A DNA stretch of 10,160 nucleotides from Cephalothrix spiralis (lineage: Eukaryota > Nemertea > Palaeonemertea > Archinemertea > Cephalotrichidae): positions 1-10,160 of the forward strand of contig JAUCNG010417800.1 of the NCBI GenBank assembly GCA_032353305.1, given 5' to 3'. Both the position numbers and the translations under genes were made by a program. Positions 6,683-10,160 of the stretch are shown here, piece after piece (the first letter of the stretch is position 1; each line of letters begins with the position of its first letter). The notes beneath the pieces are model-generated. The model saw nothing but the letters and a program-made list of their open reading frames with translations. It ran no database searches and was not told the origin of the DNA.

Positions 6683-7392
6683 GTAAGTATAATCCATACT
6701 GAAACAATTTGTAGGGTTACATCAAGGTTTTACAAGGGTATATTTTTCATAAATGTATATCGCAGCATTGCTGAAGCTTTATGAAACCACAACATATATT
6801 GCAACAAAACTGTTGCTGGCCGGTAAGCCCTCAAGACTATACTATTGTAAACCGGAAGTTGCCTCGATTTTGGGTAACATCGGATCGCGGAGGACATCAC
6901 TGACAGTAAGTTTTTGCACTGCTGTGTGACATCAAGAATTATCTGTTACAATGTGAGATTTATTATGAAGTTTCGAACTCCGATGGTGATTTTCATTTTT
7001 TATATAAATAAAACACATAGCATGATAAGCAAGTTTACAAAATTCGAACGAACCCCTTTTAGATTTATGATTATTTGATCACTGATATTCATCGTGTTTA
7101 TAGGTTATTGCTAAAAAATATTGCAAATCATAAAATGTCGTAATACAATGTAGATAAAATGCGTCATTTAATTACCAGAATTATATTTCTAAAAAATTCT
7201 TTAGAAAAGATGTAGCTGATTTATAATAGTGACATCCTTTATTAAAAATCTAAAATATACTACAGCGGAACCCCAAAACTTGAATAACAACAAAAAGAGC
7301 AAAAAACATTTTTCATATATATTATTTTAGTTGCAACAAAAAGACCGAATTTTTTTATCGATTCATTCTCAGTTTAAATCATTTATTTCCAG
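6683..7392 (+). other. Intron 1 (710 bp)
   Basis: It begins GTAAGTATAATC and ends in TTTATTTCCAG. No hidden Ig exon was found. A GC-richer patch at about 6845-6911 holds a canonical ETS-type site (ACCGGAAGTT, 6851-6860) followed by a donor-like ACA|GTAAGT at 6906; this could be a pseudo-exon or an internal first exon but is unsupported as a gene. Confidence 0.85.
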
Positions 7393-7695
7393 TTCTGCCA
7401 TCAAATGTATCTATTGAGATAAGTGGAAACACTGTTTCGGAGGGCCAAAATGCGGTGTTTGAATGCAAAGTCAAAGGTGAAGGCAATCCTGATCCGTTTG
7501 TACAGCTCTGCGATAAAGACCAAAGGAAGTGCAATCCAACGATTAGGGAGACTAGTGACAAGTACCGGTATAGTTATGTTAAGAAAAAGCTGAAGAGTTC
7601 AGACGACGGGAAACTATTCTACTGCTCAATATCTATACCAGGATTATTGGATCTCAAGCCTGTTAATTCATCGGAACACAAACTCAGCGTGCTTT
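7393..7695 (+). CDS. Ig-domain exon 2
   Basis: 303 bp, 101 codons, phase 1 at both ends, acceptor TTTATTTCCAG, donor T|GTAAGT. The junction codon with exon 1 is T+TT (Phe), followed by LPSNVSIEIS. Counting that Leu as 1, the core Cys pair is C24 (VFEC) and C77 (DDGKLFYC, a near-perfect DxGxYxC motif). The GNPDP turn at 30-34 is typical of C2/I-set domains of the hemicentin, nephrin and Kirre type, but Leu stands where the C-strand Trp is expected (about 38). Two further cysteines, C39 and C46, lie in the C-C' region and could form an extra intradomain disulfide. There is one sequon (N91, NSS). The frame is fixed by both splice sites and by the Ig motif. Confidence 0.92.
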
Positions 7696-8432
7696 GTAAG
7701 TAACCAGTCAATAAAACAATTTATTTGACGGAAACATATTCAAATATTACAATAACATCATAAGCATGAGCGCAAAATTAATGCACTAGTCAGAACTAGT
7801 TATGAAAGTTTTACTTCAACTTATAAAGCTTCATATTTGACCTGATGATGCCTCAATTAAGGCGAAATTAATCGTCACTTTATATACCTATGTCTTGTGT
7901 CAGTGGATTTGTTTGAGACTTTTTAGTTTATTTTTTTCACTAATATATCATGTAGTCGAACAAATTATCATCACCTGTTCTCCTTGAGGGGGGGGGGATA
8001 AAGACCTACTAATAGTGAAAAAAAGAATGACACACACCAATTGCAAACGAGATGACATTTACGAATCTCACACAGATCCGTGCAGAATCACAATCGAGCC
8101 AACAAAGCAAAAAACATATATTTAATATTGAACAACCAATCACGCCTGTTGCACATTAACAGAAATTAATTCAGTTAGTGGGATAAGCTGGCATTATTTT
8201 GCGCGCGCTACTTATGACACCTTATTAGGTTCTATGCAACTTTAAAAACATGAAAAGATTAGAATCACTGACTTGCACAGTGCACACTGAGTGTAACACC
8301 AAATTAGTTGAAGAACGAACAAAGTTGACGTCCATCAAGAGTATAACTATTTTACCGAGTACTGCAGAAAGAATGATGCAGCTATATAGCGCTATTTATT
8401 TATGTATTATATTTTATCATTCATTAATACAG
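7696..8432 (+). other. Intron 2 (737 bp)
   Basis: It begins GTAAGTAACC and ends TTAATACAG. It contains a G10 homopolymer (7988-7997) and, at about 7843-7872, a short stem of the form CCTGATGATGCCT-loop-AGGCGAAA that looks like a fragment of a dispersed repeat. The open frame at 8250-8456 runs into the next exon in the wrong frame and is not called a gene. Confidence 0.85.
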
Positions 8433-8696
8433 ATCCACCATCTGATGTCTTCATAAAAAATGAAAACGTTAAAGAGTATGGTAATTTCACTATTAACTGC
8501 AAGGCCGTTAATGGGAATCCATCGGCAATCGAAATACTCATAGGCAGTAGCTCTGTGTATAGCGCGTATGGAGTCACTGAAACAACATTTTCCAAAAATG
8601 CTTCAAGAGAGGATGATGGTAAATTTGCTAAATGTAAAGCAATAACAAATGGATTAGAAGATGTACAGTCGGATGAAAAAGCAATAACAATATATT
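8433..8696 (+). CDS. Ig-domain exon 3
   Basis: 264 bp, 88 codons, phase 1 at both ends, acceptor TTAATACAG, donor T|GTGAGT. The junction codon with exon 2 is T+AT (Tyr), followed by PPSDVFIKNE. Counting that Pro as 1, the Cys pair is C22 (FTINC) and C67 (REDDGKFAKC, with Ala in place of the motif Tyr). The NGNPS turn is at 26-30; the Trp position is Ile34 or Leu35. Sequons are at N17 (NFT) and N55 (NAS). The domain is compact (45 residues between the cysteines), as in C2-like domains. The open frame on the opposite strand across the same bases is a shadow of this exon. Confidence 0.88.
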
Positions 8697-8935
8697 GTGA
8701 GTATATTCTGATACCCAATTGATACACCTCGGACCGATGTCAATTCTTTGTAACCGGGGACATTCGTCCCGAAATTTAAAGATACAATTTGTAGCATTGT
8801 CATCGATTTGTGCTTAGAGATATGGAACACTTTAAATTTTTAATAAATATTTTATCATTTTTTTCCTTGTTTCTTCAACGCGCCCATTTATTATTACGAT
8901 ATACATGTACATGATGCTATAGTTCTTTAATTCAG
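8697..8935 (+). other. Intron 3 (239 bp)
   Basis: It begins GTGAGTATATTC and ends TTTAATTCAG, and is AT-rich. Nothing else is seen in it. Confidence 0.88.
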
Positions 8936-9238
8936 ATTTGCCAAGAAATCCTGTTGAAATATATGGCCCAGATAACGTTGTTGATGGAGCACCTTTCGAA
9001 ATTGAATGCAGAGCTACTAAATCAAATCCAATACCTTACATTGAGGTAAGAGAGTGGAGAAGTTCTTCAAGACAATCATATCGAATCAATGGCGCATATA
9101 TATATGGTTTTGTTTTAAAATCGGTATTTCAAGCGAAAAAGTCAGAAAATGGTAGAGTTTTTTTCTGCAAGGAAATAATTGAGAAACATGGATATCAATA
9201 TAACAAAGATAGCGGTAATTTCACCCTAAATGTTCATT
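8936..9238 (+). CDS. Ig-domain exon 4
   Basis: 303 bp, 101 codons, phase 1 at both ends, acceptor TTTAATTCAG, donor T|GTAAGT. The junction codon is T+AT (Tyr), followed by LPRNPVEIYG. Counting that Leu as 1, the Cys pair is C24 (FEIEC) and C77 (SENGRVFFC). The SNPIPYIEV segment shows the usual NPxPxIxW turn with Val for Trp; a Trp at 40 lies three residues beyond the canonical place. There is one sequon (N94, NFT). Its N-terminal part is most like that of exon 1 (GPDNVVDG against GPSHVIDG), and the two downstream introns begin with the same 12 bases, pointing to a duplication. It is exactly as long as exon 2. Confidence 0.92.
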
Positions 9239-9400
9239 GTAAGTATAATCAAATTTTATTTTCAACATCACCAACGTTTATATAAAATCAGAGTCTTTGA
9301 ATAATTGCATAATAAATTCATAACTTCAACAGTTACCAGTATCATATCTTATAAATATTTAGAGTCAAATAAATTTATAATTAGCCTTTATTTACTTCAG
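9239..9400 (+). other. Intron 4 (162 bp)
   Basis: It begins GTAAGTATAATC, identical over 12 bases to the start of intron 1, and ends TTTACTTCAG. It is AT-rich, with no other feature. Confidence 0.88.
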
Positions 9401-9658
9401 ATGATTCAGAAATAAAATTCCCTGAGATTGAAGCTTTAAATGAAGGAACTCCTACCAATTTAACATGTCAAGTAAACAGTAATCCTCTTTCATCGCTGAT
9501 ACTAAAAGTTCCGGATTTGGTTACAAAATCTTTACAAACCGCAGTGCTAAGTAAAATGTATACACCGTCTTGGACGCATGACAAAAAAAGAGTTGTTTGT
9601 GTAGCAGTGTACAAAGGCAACGAGACCCAAACAGTACTCAGGATTCTAAATATCACAT
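9401..9658 (+). CDS. Ig-domain exon 5
   Basis: 258 bp, 86 codons, phase 1 at both ends, acceptor TTTACTTCAG, donor T|GTAAGA. The junction codon is T+AT (Tyr), followed by DSEIKFPEIE. Counting that Asp as 1, the Cys pair is C22 (TNLTC) and C66 (HDKKRVVC), so the DxGxYxC motif is largely lost, with Lys for Gly and Val for Tyr. The SNPLSSLIL segment puts Leu at the Trp site. There are three sequons (N19 NLT, N73 NET, N83 NIT). It is the shortest and most diverged of the five, but length, Cys spacing and splice phase keep it in the family. The donor and open phase show that the gene continues past this exon; no further exon was found before the right edge. Confidence 0.87.
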
Positions 9659-10160
9659 GTAAGAATAACTAATTCTATTTTATAAAAACCTTTCTCTTCG
9701 AAGTCAATCACATATCAACAAGGCACAATCTCATTGATAATATTCAGAAATAAGTTACTTGCAGTAGTTCCCATCTATCATTTTCTGTGAATAGAATAAT
9801 CTTTTTCACCTTAAAGACTGCAGTCTATTCTCTGCAACTCGGGGCTTGGGCCTTCCGATAGTTTGTTTAGAGCGTACACATACTAAACTCGGGATTTCGG
9901 ACTTGGGATATCTTATATATCGGGTGGGTGTAGCAACCACTTTTGTAGTAACGCCGGTTTTTGTATAAACTCACCACTTTTGTTATAAACTATCGCCCAC
10001 TTTTGTAGTAACTTGGAAAAGCTACCCACTTTTGTTATAATTTGTAGTAACCCAATTCCAATTATATAAAAGTTTATTTTCCCATACAAGTTACAAAGTA
10101 CACATCAATCTTATCAAAGGGGATCCTTTTAAAGAAGGATCAATTTGAAAAACAGAAGAT
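9659..10160 (+). other. Intron 5 (start) or downstream non-coding sequence
   Basis: The sequence begins GTAAGAATAA and shows no further Ig exon. A candidate acceptor near 9825 (GACTGCAG) leads into a frame that stops within 13 codons and lacks Ig features, so I reject it. The distal part holds the short repeat cluster listed separately. Confidence 0.7.
9937..10053 (+). repeat. Short repeat cluster CCACTTTTGT(AGTAAC / TATAA)
   Basis: Four copies of CCACTTTTGT begin at 9937, 9974, 9997 and 10026, alternating between the continuations AGTAAC and TATAA(AC). This makes a dimeric unit of about 52-60 bp present twice, followed by a loose TTTGTAGTAACCC. An isolated relative (CACCACTTTTGTTAAA) occurs at about 6180, upstream of the Ig exons. 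Confidence 0.7.

Noticed and set aside
7843-7880. Hammerhead ribozyme core (CTGATGA ... GAAA)
   Set aside because: Stem II has an unpaired base next to the core, stem III would have no loop, and no usable cleavage triplet is present on either side, so the catalytic fold cannot form.
8250-8456. 68-codon frame in intron 2 with an Ig-like LTCTV start
   Set aside because: It has no second Cys motif and no splice sites, and it runs through the polypyrimidine tract of exon 3 in the wrong frame.
8407-8727. 106-codon minus-strand frame
   Set aside because: It is the antisense shadow of Ig exon 3.
9820-9880. Possible sixth Ig exon after the GACTGCAG acceptor-like site
   Set aside because: The frame stops within 13 codons and lacks any Ig cysteine motif.
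9937-10053. CRISPR-like array
   Set aside because: The repeats are short, imperfect and irregularly spaced, with low-complexity spacers, and the sequence is eukaryotic.

Overview
The window looks like nuclear DNA of an animal, most likely a marine invertebrate. The evidence is AT-rich sequence, GT-AG introns of 162 to 737 bp, single-domain immunoglobulin (Ig) exons, a TATA/CCAAT promoter with a Kozak start, AATAAA signals and several eukaryotic transposon relics. A mollusc or other lophotrochozoan is a plausible guess, but nothing here fixes the phylum. There is no bacterial operon structure, rRNA, tRNA or CRISPR array.

Left part (1-5440): a graveyard of mobile elements with no intact long gene. 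Two diverged copies of a ~117 bp repeat face each other in inverted orientation at 438-555 and 4936-5051, about 4.4 kb apart. Between them, in order, lie a large fold-back palindrome (959-1404, two 213 bp arms), a degenerate ~90 bp tandem repeat (1513-1955), a broken plus-strand reading frame that starts where the tandem repeat ends (pseudogene A, 1958-2796), a compact promoter-like block with several CCAAT boxes, a palindrome and a TATA box (3087-3231), and a second broken plus-strand gene (gene B, 3235-4367) with a poly(A) signal at its end. Gene B is split by a 677 bp non-autonomous element with 13 bp terminal inverted repeats starting CCC and TTAA target duplications, the hallmarks of the piggyBac superfamily. 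That insert carries two perfect ATGACGTCAT (CRE-like) palindromes and a near-perfect RFX X-box. One reading is that the outer inverted repeats bound a dead ~4.6 kb transposon that encoded A and B; the alternative is unrelated nested insertions.

Middle (5440-6412): no supportable gene, and no signal-peptide exon was found.

Right part (6413-9658): five consecutive plus-strand exons of one gene, each encoding one Ig-like domain, each a multiple of three long and each bounded by phase 1 introns with good splice sites. Domain 1 keeps the canonical Ig tryptophan; domains 2 to 5 keep the Cys pair but have Leu, Val or Ile where Trp is expected. The product would be an extracellular, N-glycosylated, tandem-Ig protein. 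Its signal peptide, start codon and any membrane anchor lie outside the window. The tail (9659-10160) is non-coding, with a short repeat cluster, and the gene presumably continues beyond the right edge.
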